A stretch of DNA of 60,000 nt from assembly GCA_903813345.2 (NCBI GenBank), contig CAIIXF020000012.1, positions 7,713,615-7,773,614 on the forward strand, in the 5' to 3' direction. The position numbers and the translations under genes are program-made. The notes under the pieces are model-generated. The model saw nothing but the letters and a program-made list of their open reading frames with translations, was not told the origin of the DNA and made no database searches. Shown piece by piece: positions 9,905 through 21,898 of the stretch (its first letter is position 1; every line of letters begins with the position of its first letter). The stretch is from Owenia fusiformis. Taxonomy: Eukaryota; Annelida; Polychaeta; Sabellida; Oweniidae.

Positions 9905-12340
9905 CTACACATCACTAGTAGCACGCAAAGGCCTTGCTTCTTGATTGTGGTCGTCATCATCATCACAGATACCTCTATCCTGGTCCGAGAATATAAGGTA
10001 TTTATTTCTGCGGTGTTCATCGGTTAGTTCCGCGTGTCCTGGTTGTCCCAATGCATCCTGTAGCTTCCGCCAGAACAGTTTCTGCCTGTCTTCTTCCTCG
10101 CTCCATTCTACATACAGACGACTGTCTAAAAGTGCTCGCAATCTCGGTTTAATCAGGTCAGCATGAATCGCATTCAAAGGCTCTTTGAGTATCAGAATTA
10201 TACAATTTGATCCACGAGTAGCAAGAACTCCATTCGCCATTTCCATTTCATATGTACACCACCCACTCTGTAAAAAATTCTGAGATATAATAAGTATTAT
10301 TTTTCTGCTTTGATTCATGGCGACTGTTACCAAGTCCTCTAAGACGTGACCCATCAGAAAATTGCGCTCATCGAAACACAATTTGTAACCGATATTATCC
10401 TCCAAATGACGAATCAAAGTGTCATGGGCGAACCTTTTGTCTATGCTACTATAGCTCAAGAAGCCATCAAAATAGTAGTCACCATCCAGAAAATGTCTTT
10501 GACGGAATTGGGCACGAGCTAGCAATGCAAGATATTGTATTCTAAAACGCCATTTATAGATAAGCAAGCCAATTGTCAAAACTGCACCAATAGCGGGACC
10601 AATAGTTCCCACTGCTACGACTACTGCTATGACAATTGTCTTGATGCATTGGAAGTTGAGATCCGACACCTGAATCTCCATTACACGAACAAGTTGACCA
10701 TTTTCATTTGTACATGTTATTTCTCCTGGGTGATGTAAACTCGTACGATAGGACTGCAACCAGCTCACAAATTCGATGTCGTTGCATTTGCATGACAATG
10801 GATTCCCTCGTAAATCTATTGTCCCATTGAACCATTTTTCAAGTTCATCAGTGAACGTTGCATCGAGTTTCCCGAACATGTTATAAGATAGATTCAAGAA
10901 GTCGAAATGTTCAATACGATCAAGATTAAAATTTTTCAATTTATTCGAGGACAGGTCTAAATATTTTAGATTAGGTGCATCTTGAAATATATCAGGAGGA
11001 ATGTGGTTCAGTTCATTAAAGGAAAGATCAACAAGTTCTAGTTTATTACAGTTGTCAAACAGCTTTGGTTTCGGATTATTCATACCACTCGTGTTCAGCT
11101 GAACTTTGTTGCCACTCAACCTCAAAATTTTCATGGATTCAAAAGTTCCTCTCGAACATTTGAGTATAGATGGCGCGATTATGCAGTTGTTATCATTAAA
11201 ATTTAGTTCCTCAAGGTTTATGAGTCCTTTTATATTTCCAGAAATATCAAAAAATTTGTGTGGACCTGATAGATCCAAAACTCTCAGATTGTGTCCGTTA
11301 TAAAAATTGCATTCTTCCGAAATTGATAGTTCATATGGTAAAAGGGATGGACTTTCCGATTCATCAAAAAGAACATTTGCCAATTCCAACACTTCTAGTT
11401 CTTTAAAATGCGACATGTCTAAATCAAATCCATCTACGATTGAAAATCCTGTGTCAATTACTTTTGTTCTGCGTGTATTCATGTGGATTTTTCTTAGTTT
11501 ACTTGGCTTTAACTTGTCGAAATCATCCGACCTAATAAGGACCAGAGGTCCCGGATAATAATGCGTGTTGTAAGACAAATCTAAAACCTCCAGGTGCTCA
11601 AGTTCGCTCAGTCCGATCAAATCAATGACATGAAACACGATTTCAGGCCAAGGAACTATTGTTGGTCGTGTACGAAACACATCTATGTAATTGTTAGCCA
11701 AGTATATTTCCCTGATAGGAGTTCTATTTAGTTGTAATAGTTGGGAAATGTTTAACGAAGATCTCCTATCTTTTTGGATTTCACTAAAATCTAATATTTC
11801 AATATTAGAGTTCCTCAGGCTATCTAATGCAAGGATAAGGGGATCTATAGTCATAGTTTTTTGGCGTGCGTTTAATCTGGACACATTCAATATTCTGATA
11901 TCAAGGAACTGTTCGAAGATGCCATCCAGACTTGCCTTTGAGGAATCTGTTTCAATCGGGTTCTCACTAAGGTTAACTTCTTGTAATGACGGTAGCCCGA
12001 TGAAACTATCTTTGAATCGTTGAATACGGTTACCTACCAGATTTAAACATTTTAAATTTGGGTAGTTCGTAAAGAGTCCATAAGTTGTTCGATTTGGTGT
12101 TCCAATCAGTATTTCTTTCAGCATGTTATATCCAAGATTGAGAGCTGTGATGTTAACCGACACGTCATTTATCGGTATATCTTCCAGCAAACCTCGTCTA
12201 CTCTCGCTTCCTTCACATTTGATGACTGTATCTGTACACATTTGACAATAATTCGAATCCTTACAAACGTCAGACAGTAGAGGATAGCTCACTGCCCTCA
12301 TTATGGTGCACAGCATAGCAATAAACACAAAAAAGGCCAT
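9905..12340 (-). CDS. Toll-like receptor, single exon, complete
   Basis: 811-residue type I membrane receptor that would sense ligands through leucine-rich repeats and signal through a cytosolic TIR domain. Residues 1-18 form a signal peptide (AFFVFIAMLCTIM core). A Cys cluster (CKDSNYCQMCTDTVIKC, 26-42) caps the N terminus. About 15 LRRs follow from 64 to 505 (e.g. LEVLDLSYN, LKYLDLSSNKL). One LRRCT cap is at 513-565 (NPLSCKCNDIEF, final C565). The transmembrane helix is at 568-596. The TIR domain (622-768) has box 1 FDGFLSYSSID, box 2 CFDERNFLMG and box 3 FWRKL. With one C-terminal Cys cluster it belongs to the single-cluster (vertebrate-like) architecture. No intron interrupts the frame. 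Box 2 lacks the usual Pro-Gly (MG instead). The tail has five consecutive Asp. Confidence 0.96.
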   Translation of the reverse strand: MAFFVFIAMLCTIMRAVSYPLLSDVCKDSNYCQMCTDTVIKCEGSESRRGLLEDIPINDVSVNITALNLGYNMLKEILIGTPNRTTYGLFTNYPNLKCLNLVGNRIQRFKDSFIGLPSLQEVNLSENPIETDSSKASLDGIFEQFLDIRILNVSRLNARQKTMTIDPLILALDSLRNSNIEILDFSEIQKDRRSSLNISQLLQLNRTPIREIYLANNYIDVFRTRPTIVPWPEIVFHVIDLIGLSELEHLEVLDLSYNTHYYPGPLVLIRSDDFDKLKPSKLRKIHMNTRRTKVIDTGFSIVDGFDLDMSHFKELEVLELANVLFDESESPSLLPYELSISEECNFYNGHNLRVLDLSGPHKFFDISGNIKGLINLEELNFNDNNCIIAPSILKCSRGTFESMKILRLSGNKVQLNTSGMNNPKPKLFDNCNKLELVDLSFNELNHIPPDIFQDAPNLKYLDLSSNKLKNFNLDRIEHFDFLNLSYNMFGKLDATFTDELEKWFNGTIDLRGNPLSCKCNDIEFVSWLQSYRTSLHHPGEITCTNENGQLVRVMEIQVSDLNFQCIKTIVIAVVVAVGTIGPAIGAVLTIGLLIYKWRFRIQYLALLARAQFRQRHFLDGDYYFDGFLSYSSIDKRFAHDTLIRHLEDNIGYKLCFDERNFLMGHVLEDLVTVAMNQSRKIILIISQNFLQSGWCTYEMEMANGVLATRGSNCIILILKEPLNAIHADLIKPRLRALLDSRLYVEWSEEEDRQKLFWRKLQDALGQPGHAELTDEHRRNKYLIFSDQDRGICDDDDDHNQEARPLRATSDV

Positions 12341-12984
12341 TGTTCAAAACGACACGCTGCACAGGCATGACGCATAAAAACTCCAATTGAAAATGGCGTG
12401 GTGCATCGGTCTTTAGCCGGAAGACGACTACTTTCCGATAGCAATAGGGCACCTGTTTCTTTATCCCCCTGATCCCAAATTATTGGAGCGATGGAGTTAT
12501 TATTTTATTTCATGCTGTTTTATTTGAGAGCGTCACTTACTTTCAGCTGAGACTAACATATGGTGGTCTCAGTTTTCAGGTTTTAAAATTTTGTGCGATT
12601 TCCTCTTTCAGCTCATTTACCAATACCAGGGGCTAAACAAGGATGTAATATTAGGCAAGGTAGGCATTTAATAAGCGAGGCTAATTTGAAGAAGAACTGG
12701 GGCATTGGGGGGGGGAGAAAGAAGGGTGTTTGTTAATTGCCCCTTGTCTATCCGGCGTGTATTGAGGACGACACTTCATTTTAACTAATACGCTAGTCAT
12801 GTACGTTTTATTGCAATGATTAGTTTTTAGTATAGTAATACACTTGCAAATCTTGTTAACCGTCATTACATGTTGATATAAAATCATGACACCATTGATA
12901 ACAGAACTAGATAATGCTTTAAAGCTTTTGACGCCCATAATCAATAACATTAGAATTAATAAAGATATAGTTTGCCTCATAGGT
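12341..12984. other. 5' flank of the Toll-like receptor gene
   Basis: The first ATG of the receptor is at 12340 on the minus strand. This upstream stretch should hold its promoter and 5' UTR. I see no convincing TATA box or initiator. A poly-G tract lies near 12708. No other gene seen. Confidence 0.4.
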
Positions 12985-14525
12985 GAAAAAATGTTTCGTG
13001 GTCCGGTACTTTCCCACATAAAATGATTGTACCGTTTGAAAGAACAGACTTCCCTCTTCAAGAAAACACCTCTTCTATTGATAGAAACAGGGGCAAAAGG
13101 CACCAAAATGGGGTTAGACAAGGTGGTATTCTGAGGTCTCATTTTCTAGTCATCGCGATTCCAAGAAAACCACCAGATGGATTTACTTCAAATTTTCACA
13201 CATGTTACATGGAAGGAAGTTCTAGAGCTGATTGACTTTTCGGCGGCCATCTTGCATTCTGGCAGCCATCTTGGATTTTTTTTAGATAAATCTTGTCATC
13301 GCGATTCCAGAAAAATCACTCTACAGATGTACTTCAAAATTTCACAAATGTTATATGATAAAAAGTCCTACTCCTCATTAGTTTATCGGTGGCCATCTTG
13401 CATTCTGGCGGCCATCTTTGAAGTTTTAAGATAAATCTTGTCATCACGATTTCAGGAAAACCAAACGGATTTACTTCAAATTTCCACACATGTTACATGG
13501 TAAGAAAATCAAGAGGTGAATGACTTTTCGGCAGCCATCTTGCATTCTGGAGGCCATCTTGGAAATTTTGGGATAAATCTTGTCATCGTGATTCCAGGAA
13601 AACTACCTAACAGATTAACTTCAAATTTTCACACATGTTACATGGTATGAAGTTCTAGAGCTGATTAACTTTTCAGTGGCCATCTTGCATTCTGGCGGCC
13701 ATTTTGGAAGGTTTATAGATAAATCTTGTAATCACGATTCCAGAAAAACCACTTCAGAGTTTTACTTCGAATTTTCACACATGTTACATGGTATAAAGTT
13801 CTAGAGCTGATTGACTTTTCGGTGGCCATGTTGCATTCTGTCGGCCATCTTGGAAGTTTTTAGATAAATCTTGTAATCACAATTCCAGGAAAACCACGTA
13901 ACAGTTTTACTTCAAATTTTCACACATGTTACATGGTAAGAAGTTATAGAGCTGATTAACTTTCCGATAGCCATCTTGTATTCTGGCGGCCATCTTGGAA
14001 GTTTGTAGATAAAACTTGTCATCACGATTTCAGAAAAACCACTTTACAGATTTGCTTCACATTTTCACACATGTTACATGGTAAGAAGTACTACAGCTGA
14101 TCAACTTTTCAGTGGCCATCTTGCATTCTGGCGGCCATCTTGGACGATTTTAGATAAATCTTGTAATCGCGATTCCAGGAAAACCACTACACATGTTACA
14201 TGGTAAGAAGTTATAGAGCTGATTAACTTTTAAGTAGCTATTTTGCATTCTAGCAGCCATCTTGAACGTTTTTAGATAAATCTTGTAATTGCGATTCCAG
14301 GAAAACCATTTAACCGATTTGCTTTAAATTTTCACACATGTTACATGGTAAGAAATTCTACAGCTGACCAACTTATAAGCAGCCATTTTGCATTCTAGCA
14401 GCCATCTTGAACGTTTTTAGATAAATCTTTTCATTGCAATTCCAGCAAAATTACTTAACTGATTTTCTTGAAATTTTTACACATGTTACATGGTAAGAAG
14501 TTTTAGAACTGTTACAAAAACAGAG
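12985..14525 (+). repeat. About 145-bp tandem repeat array with leader module
   Basis: Nine diverged units contain CCATCTTGCATTCTGGCGGCC-like sequence at about 13246, 13391, 13535, 13680, 13827, 13971, 14117, 14240 and 14388, mostly 144-147 bp apart. Each also has AGATAAATCTTGTCATCGCGATTCCAG- and CACACATGTTACATGG-like blocks. A 150-bp leader (12985-13140, with GTACTTTCCCACATAAAATG) precedes them. The same leader and units recur in inverse orientation at 18490-19095. The layout (leader, core repeats, tetranucleotide tract nearby) resembles bivalve pearl/Helitron-like elements. Confidence 0.8.
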
Positions 14526-16620
14526 TAAACAAAGCACATGGTGAACAAGATCGGCCTAAAACATAGCAGTGTGGACTTGATGTCCCAGAAAGCAAGATGG
14601 TCGAAGAGTTAATCAGTTGAAGAACATCTTACCATGTAAAGTGTAAAAATTTGTTAAAAAATATCTCAGAAGACAACAAAATCGTCGATTTAATTCCTAA
14701 CTTAAGTTTTTTTAATAATCATTTATTTCAAATATATACTATACATACAATAATACAATAATAACGTTTGACAAGGTTACAAGTAACATTATTGTCAAAC
14801 TGAAAACCTTAATGTAGTTGCATTCATAATTTTTACTTTAGGAAGAAATACCGTTGATGTAACTTAAGTGAGGAATTAAATGTACTATTATGTTGTCTTC
14901 TGAACTATTTGTTCGCAAATATGCACATTTTCTTAAACATATGATACTAATACACGTTTGTGAGAAAAATGTCGTGGGAATTCTGCCTACAAAGTGTGAA
15001 ATAAGGAAAAAGGAAAAATCATACCTTCGATGTTCCCACATTTTGTTACCGAAACAAACCATTTAGGTAACCAGCATAATCGAGTGGATCACTAGTGATA
15101 TACTTTAGTAGTCTTTAATAATGTTAGGGAGGATGAGTTGTAAGGCATACTATGTCATGTTAGATCATGATCTATACTACTTTTATTACAATTTACCAGT
15201 TACACTTTCTCAATGCTAGGTTCTGTTATAACTTTTGTTCCGTTTCCTATGGCATCCGTGGTTTATACATTTACATTCACAATTGTCGCTTCCTGGTATA
15301 TTTTTTTAGGTTTTATGACTGTTAAATTCTTTACTCTAGTTAATACCACTTTATAAACAGGTTTATTATTACTTTTATGACTGTTAAATTATGTAGTCTA
15401 GTTAACACCACTTTATAAACAGGTTTACTATTACTGGTGTAACTAACACTACGAAAAAAATATAATTAATTTATTTGATTTTATATAACATGAAAGGATT
15501 TTTTCTTTTCGATAAAACATTGCTCATTAGTAATATATTTAGTTGAAAACTTAGAGTAAACAATCAGTTTAGCTTCTATCACATAGTTTATTTTGGTTCA
15601 GTAGATTTTTCTATACATTATTTTTATGTCACCACCACTAGTGATTGGGTGACATATTGTAATAGCTTCGAACGTTTATCTTGACACTGTTTAGTAGTTA
15701 ATGTGTACTGTATACTTAACAAGGTGTGGTGACATTTTGCATGTTTCTGCATCGCCACTACTATAGAAAGCTTATGTTGATATTGTAGCAGTGTTTTTTA
15801 AGTTCTTTTTGTTAGTACAATTAGTTTCCAAACCCTATACTTATATCGATCTGACACACAGTTTTAGTGCAGCTTTAAGTGACTTTTGTTGATTAATAAA
15901 CACAACGAGCACACGTGTCTCGAACTCGCAACATTGTGGATACAGAGCCCATTCACATAGTTTGACATGCTGGTGCTCTCAACCAGCTCATTAGTTAATA
16001 TCTGACTAAGAGACAGCTTGCTTTCCCGATGAAGAAACGTTGTCTGCAGCTTTTATGAGTACTAGTATCTACAACTATTTCTGATCTTATGAGTATTGGA
16101 TATCATTATTTTCAATTTTTCTTCAACATGTATTTTAATGACTTCAGTATGAATGGAACGTCCCTTGGAGTTGTGGTCGTTGATGAGGAATTGGTCATTG
16201 AACGGTGTGGATACTGTTTATTCCCATATTAGATTATTGTTTTGGGATATTCAGGTTTGATTTTTGTTTGCCAGTTTTACACTTTAGAGTTTGCTTTTCC
16301 CACTAGGTTGCTTTACACTTTTTTCCTTTCTCATTTTTGTTTATATTTAGTAAGGATATGATACGCAGGTCTCTCCTCCTGTGTGATCACCTGTCCAGAA
16401 GATAATTCAACTACATGAAGAACATTTCGGTGACATGATGCACAGTGAAAGATTTTCCACACATTTATATTTTCTTTTAAAAGAGCTTTAATTCCGTTAT
16501 ATACTCAGATCAAGGCCAATTTAGCATACATTTCGCTCTCAAAAAATCGCTGTGCAATAATGGATTTCAAAGAAATGTTTGACGTTTTCAATAATCTTTT
16601 TTCTTTTTGATGAAATGTAG
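14526..16620. other. Interior of the large inverted module
   Basis: AT-rich DNA between the two inverted 145-bp arrays. It contains a 62-bp direct duplication (TTTATGACTGTTAAATT at about 15312 and 15373), a terminus-like motif ATGTCACCACCACTAGTG at 15626, and a tRNA-like sequence. I found no helicase, transposase or other reading frame. Confidence 0.5.
15905..15995 (-). repeat. tRNA-like sequence on the minus strand
   Basis: On the minus strand, TGAGCTGGTTGAGAGCACCAG (15990-15970) matches an RNA polymerase III box A. GAGTTCGAGAC (15927-15917) matches box B at about tRNA spacing. The arms do not fold into a complete cloverleaf. Most likely the head of a tRNA-derived SINE or a tRNA pseudogene. 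Confidence 0.5.
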
Positions 16621-16629
16621 TTATTTATT

Positions 16630-16985
16630 CTAAAAATCAATCGATGTCATACACAAAATGCATTTAACCCTCTTGCCCATGTTTCTATCAATATGAAATA
16701 TGATATCATACACCAAATATGCATTTATGTCAAATTATGTGGTTTAAATACAGACAAATAGATAACATTGTCCTTAGAATACCACCTTGTGTAACCCACT
16801 TTACTGCCTTTTGCCCTTGTTTCTATCAATATATCGATGTTTTAAAGATCAATTGATACCATACACGAAATATGCACTTATGTGGTATAAAGTAAAGAAA
16901 CATAGTGAAAGGTTGCATTCAGAATGCCACCTTGTCTAACCCCATTTTAGTGCCTTTTGCCCCTGTTTATATTAATATACAAGAA
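16630..16985. repeat. Degenerate partial copies of the 12985/19095 leader module
   Basis: AGAATGCCACCTTGTCTAAC and GTGCCTTTTGCCCCTGTTT near 16920-16970, and weaker copies near 16780-16830, match the module at 18950-19020 in direct orientation. An ACACAAAATGCATTTA-like block is also repeated. Confidence 0.6.
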
Positions 16986-16995
16986 CACAAATGTT

Positions 16996-18490
16996 TACAA
17001 TATGTCCCCACCTATGGGTGATCCTGTCAAATGGTTATCCTAACAAAAATGAGTAGACAAGACATACTTTACCAACACAATTTGAGGACGGAGAATCCAA
17101 AATGGCCACCTTAAAATTTACCAAGAATGCCCAAAAATTAGTCCGTTCTAGATTTTCATACTAAGAACCACCCCTGAAAATTTGAAATTGATCCGTCACA
17201 CAGTTAACCAGAAAACATGTAAACAAGACTTTACAGACAAGATTTGAGGACAGAAAATCCAAAATGGCTGCCTTGACATTGATCCAGAATGCCAAAAACT
17301 AATCTGTTCTAGATTTTCATACTAAGAATCATCCCTGAAAATTTGAAATTGATCTACCAAACAGTTCACCTGGAAATGTGTAGACAAGACTTTACAGACG
17401 GGATTTTAGGACAGAAAATCCAAAATGGCTGCCTTGACATTTACCCAGAATGCCCAAAAACTAATCAGTTCTAGATTTTCATACTAAGAATCATCCCTGA
17501 AAATTTGAAATTGATCTACCAAACGGTTCACCTAAAAACGCGTAGACAAGACTTTACGGGCAAGATTTTAAAACGGAAAATCCAAAATGGCTGCCTTGAC
17601 ATTTATCCAGAATGCTGTAAAAATAATCAGATCTAGATTTTCATACTGAGAATCATCCCTGAAAATTTGAAATTGATCTACCAAACGGTTCACCTGAAAA
17701 TGCGTAGACAAGACTTTACAGACAAGATTTTAGGACGGATAATCCAAAATGGCTGCCTTGACATTTACCGAGAATGCCCAAAAACTAATCAGATCTAGAT
17801 TCTCATACTAAGAATCATCCCTGAAAATTTGAAATTGATCTACCAAACGGTTCACCTGAAAACGCGTAGACAAGACTTTACAGACAAGATTTTAGGACGG
17901 AAAAATCCAAAATGGCTGACAATAAAAAAGTGATTATGAGTTTTTGCTGAAATTTTTTTACAAAATTATCACATATAACTACTGTTAACAATAACATAAG
18001 CTTTTACAACAAAGTACACCTGAAATTATTTATAAAGCTACTAAAAAGTTAAAGTATGAAAACTGAAAAACACCATTCAATATGATACAAAGTATTATCG
18101 CGCGCTAACTTTTCTTAAAACATTCAAAATGTCTGACATGACTGAGCTAACAGGTCCAAAACCTGATCAGATCTAGAATGAAGTGAGCTGAACAAGATAT
18201 TAAAGTTTAAAAGCAACTGTGAAGCCGTTTTTCTTAAAGTTTGCAGACAAGGATTTTAGCATTTGACTTCAAAATGGCCGACAGGAAGTAGGTATAGAGT
18301 TAATTTTTTTTCATCCACATCTGTATGCACTCATAAGATATCCCTGAAAATTTGAACGTGATATCTGTAGCGGTTTTGGAGAAAACTGCCGGACGTACGG
18401 ACGGACAGACAGACGGACAGACAGACAGACGGACAGACGGACGCGCCTAGGCTGACAATATGGCCCCACACTATGTGGTGGGGACATAAA
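16996..18490. mobile_element. Pearl/Helitron-like element with 161-bp core repeats
   Basis: The ends are inverse: ATATGTCCCCACCTATGGGTG at the left, CACTATGTGGTGGGGACATA at the right. Six core units of about 161 bp (17090-17920) share CCAAAATGGCTGCCTTGACA, ATCATCCCTGAAAATTTGAA and GTAGACAAGACTTTACAG-like blocks; the first unit is diverged. A GACGGACAGACAG tract (18396-18443) follows, then CGCGCCTAGGCTGACAATATGG. This order (core repeats, tetranucleotide tract, conserved tail) fits the pearl family described from bivalves. Non-autonomous: no protein. Confidence 0.75.
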
Positions 18491-19095
18491 AAGGTAGCGA
18501 TGACGAGATTTATCCAAAAAACTTCCAAGATGGCCACCGGAATGCAAGATGGCCGCCGAAAGGTTAATTAGCTCTAGAACTCCTTACCATGTAATATGTG
18601 TGGAAATTTGAAGTAAATCCGTTTGGTTTCCTGAAATCGTGATTACAAGATTTATCTTAACACTTCCAAGATGGCTGCCAGAATGCAAGATGGCCATCGA
18701 AAAAATAATGAGGTCTAGGACTTTTTACCATGTAACATGTGTGAACATTTGAAGTACATCTGTTATGTATTTTTTGTGAAATCGCGATGACAATATTTAT
18801 CTAAAAAAAATTCCAAGATGGCTGCCAGAATGCAAGATGGCCGCCGCAAAGTCAATCAGCTCTAGAACTTCTTACCATGTAACATGTGTGAAAATTTGAA
18901 GTAAATCCGTCTGATGGTTTACCTGGAATCGTGATGACAAGAAAGTGAGACTTCAGAATGCCACCTTGCCTAACCTCGTTTTGGTGCCTTTTGCCCCTGT
19001 ATCTATCAATAGAAGAGGTGTTTTCTTTAAGAGGGAAGTCTGTTCTTTCAAACGGTACAATCATTTTATGTGGGAAAGTACCGGACAACGAAACC
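18490..19095 (-). repeat. Inverted 145-bp repeat array and leader module
   Basis: Three units carry CCAAGATGGCCACCGGAATG-like sequence at about 18530, 18668 and 18816, followed by the leader (GTACAATCATTTTATGTGGG at about 19056). All are reverse complements of 12985-13650, making the right arm of a module about 6.1 kb long. Confidence 0.8.
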
Positions 19096-19351
19096 CCTTT
19101 TCTAGAGCCCTTTTGGAAATCAGATCAGGGACTATAGCTACCTATGAGGCAGAAGAGCCAATTAGTTTGCCAATCTTTACTGAAAATCAAGCAAATAATC
19201 ATCTTTATTGTTTTATGTATTGTATATTCATTTACCTGAATTGATAGTTAGAATACATGAATGACATCATTTATCTATGAATTGCAACAATAACTAGAAA
19301 TTAGAAATTGAACAAGTTCAATTTCAGACTCCAGATGACAATTTTTTGGAG

Positions 19352-19448
19352 ACAGACAGACAGACCGACGGACAAACGGACGGACGGACAGACCAGACAG
19401 ACAGGACAGACAGACCGGCTGGACAGACAGACAGACCGGACAGACTGA
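19352..19448. repeat. GACAGACAGACCGGAC tetranucleotide tract
   Basis: Imperfect microsatellite of GACA, GACC and GACG units. Such tracts accompany the pearl-like elements elsewhere in the window. Open frames through it are artefacts. Confidence 0.9.
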
Positions 19449-19810
19449 TGCAGACTGAGACTCAAAAATGGGTCAAAATACTCGCTGACAGCAAAGGTTA
19501 ACACTATATAGCATACTCTTTGCTATTTGTCAACCAACTTTTGAAGAATTTTAAAAAGTGTATGTCAGAGTCGTACAATAAGGAAAAACTATGAATTTGA
19601 CCTAGATTTTGACCCAATTATTTTAGTGGCCAAAGGATTGGTATCGATATTGAGAACTGAATTCAACAATGTTTTTCTCTTAAACCAATCATTGAAAACA
19701 TTCTGTAAAAAATACGGTATTTTATGTAATGTTGACTGATTGATTAATGCGAAAATTATTTAGAACTTTTATATTCTTTTCAATTCAATTCAGCTTTATT
19801 TTCTAATATA

Positions 19811-20434
19811 TACAGGGCGGGCCAAAAAATGCCACTTTTTTTAAAATGCTGTAACTTTTTTAATTTTTGATACAAAATCATAATTTACATACCAAATAAA
19901 ACTTGAGGTTGTTATCTAGCCATTGATCATGAATTATACACTTTTACTTGAAAAAAAATATGTCACCAGCGTCTCATTTAAACATGTGGTGTGCCATGAG
20001 AAATAATCATAACTTGCATAATGTTCATAAACTGATACGCCCTGATGACCGCAAGCTAATAGCCCTAATTCAAACCCAAGTGAGTATAGGGTATGGGGAG
20101 GTCTCCAGGGGATGGTATGAAGGCACCCGATCTAAAAAATTGCTTAACTAAAGCTGGCAATTAAGACACGTTGAAAAAAGTATAGCTAACATTTCATTGA
20201 TACTGCTATATCAGCAAGGCGACTAAAACTAAAATCTATCATCAAATGGGGTGGTGGACCAATTGAACTCCTCTTTTTAGATCAAATATAATCCCAGTTG
20301 AAGGGCTTGTTACATTATAGTATTACTAAGAACCCTTGGCACTATATAACTGCAAAATTTGGGGTATGTAGGTTGGAAAATAAAAAAGTTATAGTGTCTT
20401 GAAAAAAAGATGCGTTTTTTTGGCCCACCCTGTA
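19811..20434. mobile_element. Tc1/mariner-type element, internally decayed
   Basis: The ends are TACAGGGCGGGCCAAAAAA and, inverted, TTTTTTTGGCCCACCCTGTA. A TA occurs at both extremes, consistent with TA target duplication. A 67-codon open frame (19948-20151) includes RPDDRKLIALIQTQ, vaguely like the N-terminal helix-turn-helix of a transposase, but no DDE domain remains. About 620 bp; a deletion derivative. Confidence 0.75.
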
Positions 20435-20772
20435 GTATTATTTACAAGGTTTTACTTGACACCCTTGTGGGTGTATACAGTATAAAGAATATGTTGCTTG
20501 AATAGTAGGTATATGATAATCAGCTGATCCAATGATGAACACTAACTAAGACTAACTATAACTAGTACACATTCAAAACAGGGCATAACAATGAATTTAA
20601 GTTTTGCTTGATACAAAAAACTCTAGCTCAAAAACCTCTAGCTAAAACTGACTTCCAACATGGCAACATGTTCACAGTAGAGTCAATGCAATGATTCATT
20701 AAAAAATATCAACATTAAATCTTGAATACTAAAAGACAATCAAAAGTAGTTCTAGTAATACATAACAAAATA

Positions 20773-21898
20773 TCACTCATCTGTATATTTTGCAATTATA
20801 TACTTTTTAAAATCATTCCTAAGTTTGCATGAAGAATTAAGTTTCCTAAAGGCAGCCGGAAGATTATTCCAGAGTGTTTTGCCTTGGTGCATAATTGATT
20901 TCTTAGCTATTTCTGAATTATATTTATTTGCTACCAAATCAAATTTAAATCTAGTATTTCTGTCATGCATCTGGCTGTTGCCTTAAAGAGATTGGTAAAC
21001 AATTGTTTTGGAAAATTTCTAGGTCTTTTAATGCAATTATGAAAAATATTGCTGTATTGAGCTTAATAATATCATAGATCTTTAGTAAATTTAGTTTTTT
21101 GAAAATTGGCTCGGAGTGTGCCATTCTATTGCTGTATGTGATAAGCCTCAAAAATCTCTTTTGCAAGAGCAGTATAGGTTCTAGAAGTGATTTAGTAGCA
21201 TTACCCCAGGCAATTGAGCAATAATTGATATGACTATAGATGAGTGAGAAATATATGGACTTAAGTGAAAAAATCATAAATTTTGTTTTATTCAGGTTTA
21301 ATGACAGTTTGTTAGCACAAAGCCATTCATCAAGGTTGGTTACTTCATTATTCATAGTATTGACCAATTGATGGAGTTCTCTGTCAGAGCATAGCAGGCT
21401 AGTATCATCTGCAAACATTACAAAGTTGAAAGTATTTGATGATGTAATAATATCATTTATGTAAACAATGAACATGATCGGCCCAAGTATCGATCCTTGT
21501 GGCACTTTGCAAGTGATCACTTCTTGCTTTGACGCTACATCATTATATTCAGTAAATTGTTTCCCATCCTAAAGATAGCTTTTAAACCATTTGTGAGCAT
21601 TTCCTCGAATACCATAATGATAAAGCTTGTCTAATAAAATAGAGTGATTTAATGTATCAAATGCTTTGGATAAATCAATAAAGATAGCAGCACTGTAGTC
21701 TTTATTTTCAATTGCTCTTTGAATCCTATCAAGAAAAGTAAGTATAGCCATATATGTAGATCTATATTTTCTGAAACCAAACTGCTGTTCACATAATATA
21801 TTAAATTCCTCAAGAAACTCAACAAGCCTATTGCTCATTACCCTTTCTAATATTTTTGAAAATACTGAAAGAAGAGATATTGGCCGATAATTTGACAT
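20773..21898 (-). pseudogene. LINE reverse transcriptase, inactivated
   Basis: RT motifs in order on the minus strand: [69 protein letters not shown], the catalytic FADD box (NFVMFADDTSLL) and LNLNKTKFMIFS. Damage is clear. A TAG replaces one codon right after WFKSYL (about 21570). About 80 residues normally found between KTKFMIFS and LIYSHINYCSIAWG are missing in frame. A frameshift near 20970 separates the last segment (HDRNTRFKFDLV...TLWNNLP), which otherwise matches the family's C-terminal end. Confidence 0.88.

Noticed and set aside
18311-18547. Two overlapping minus-strand frames with CLSVCLSVRLSV repeats
   Set aside because: Produced by the GACGGACAGACAG tetranucleotide tract.
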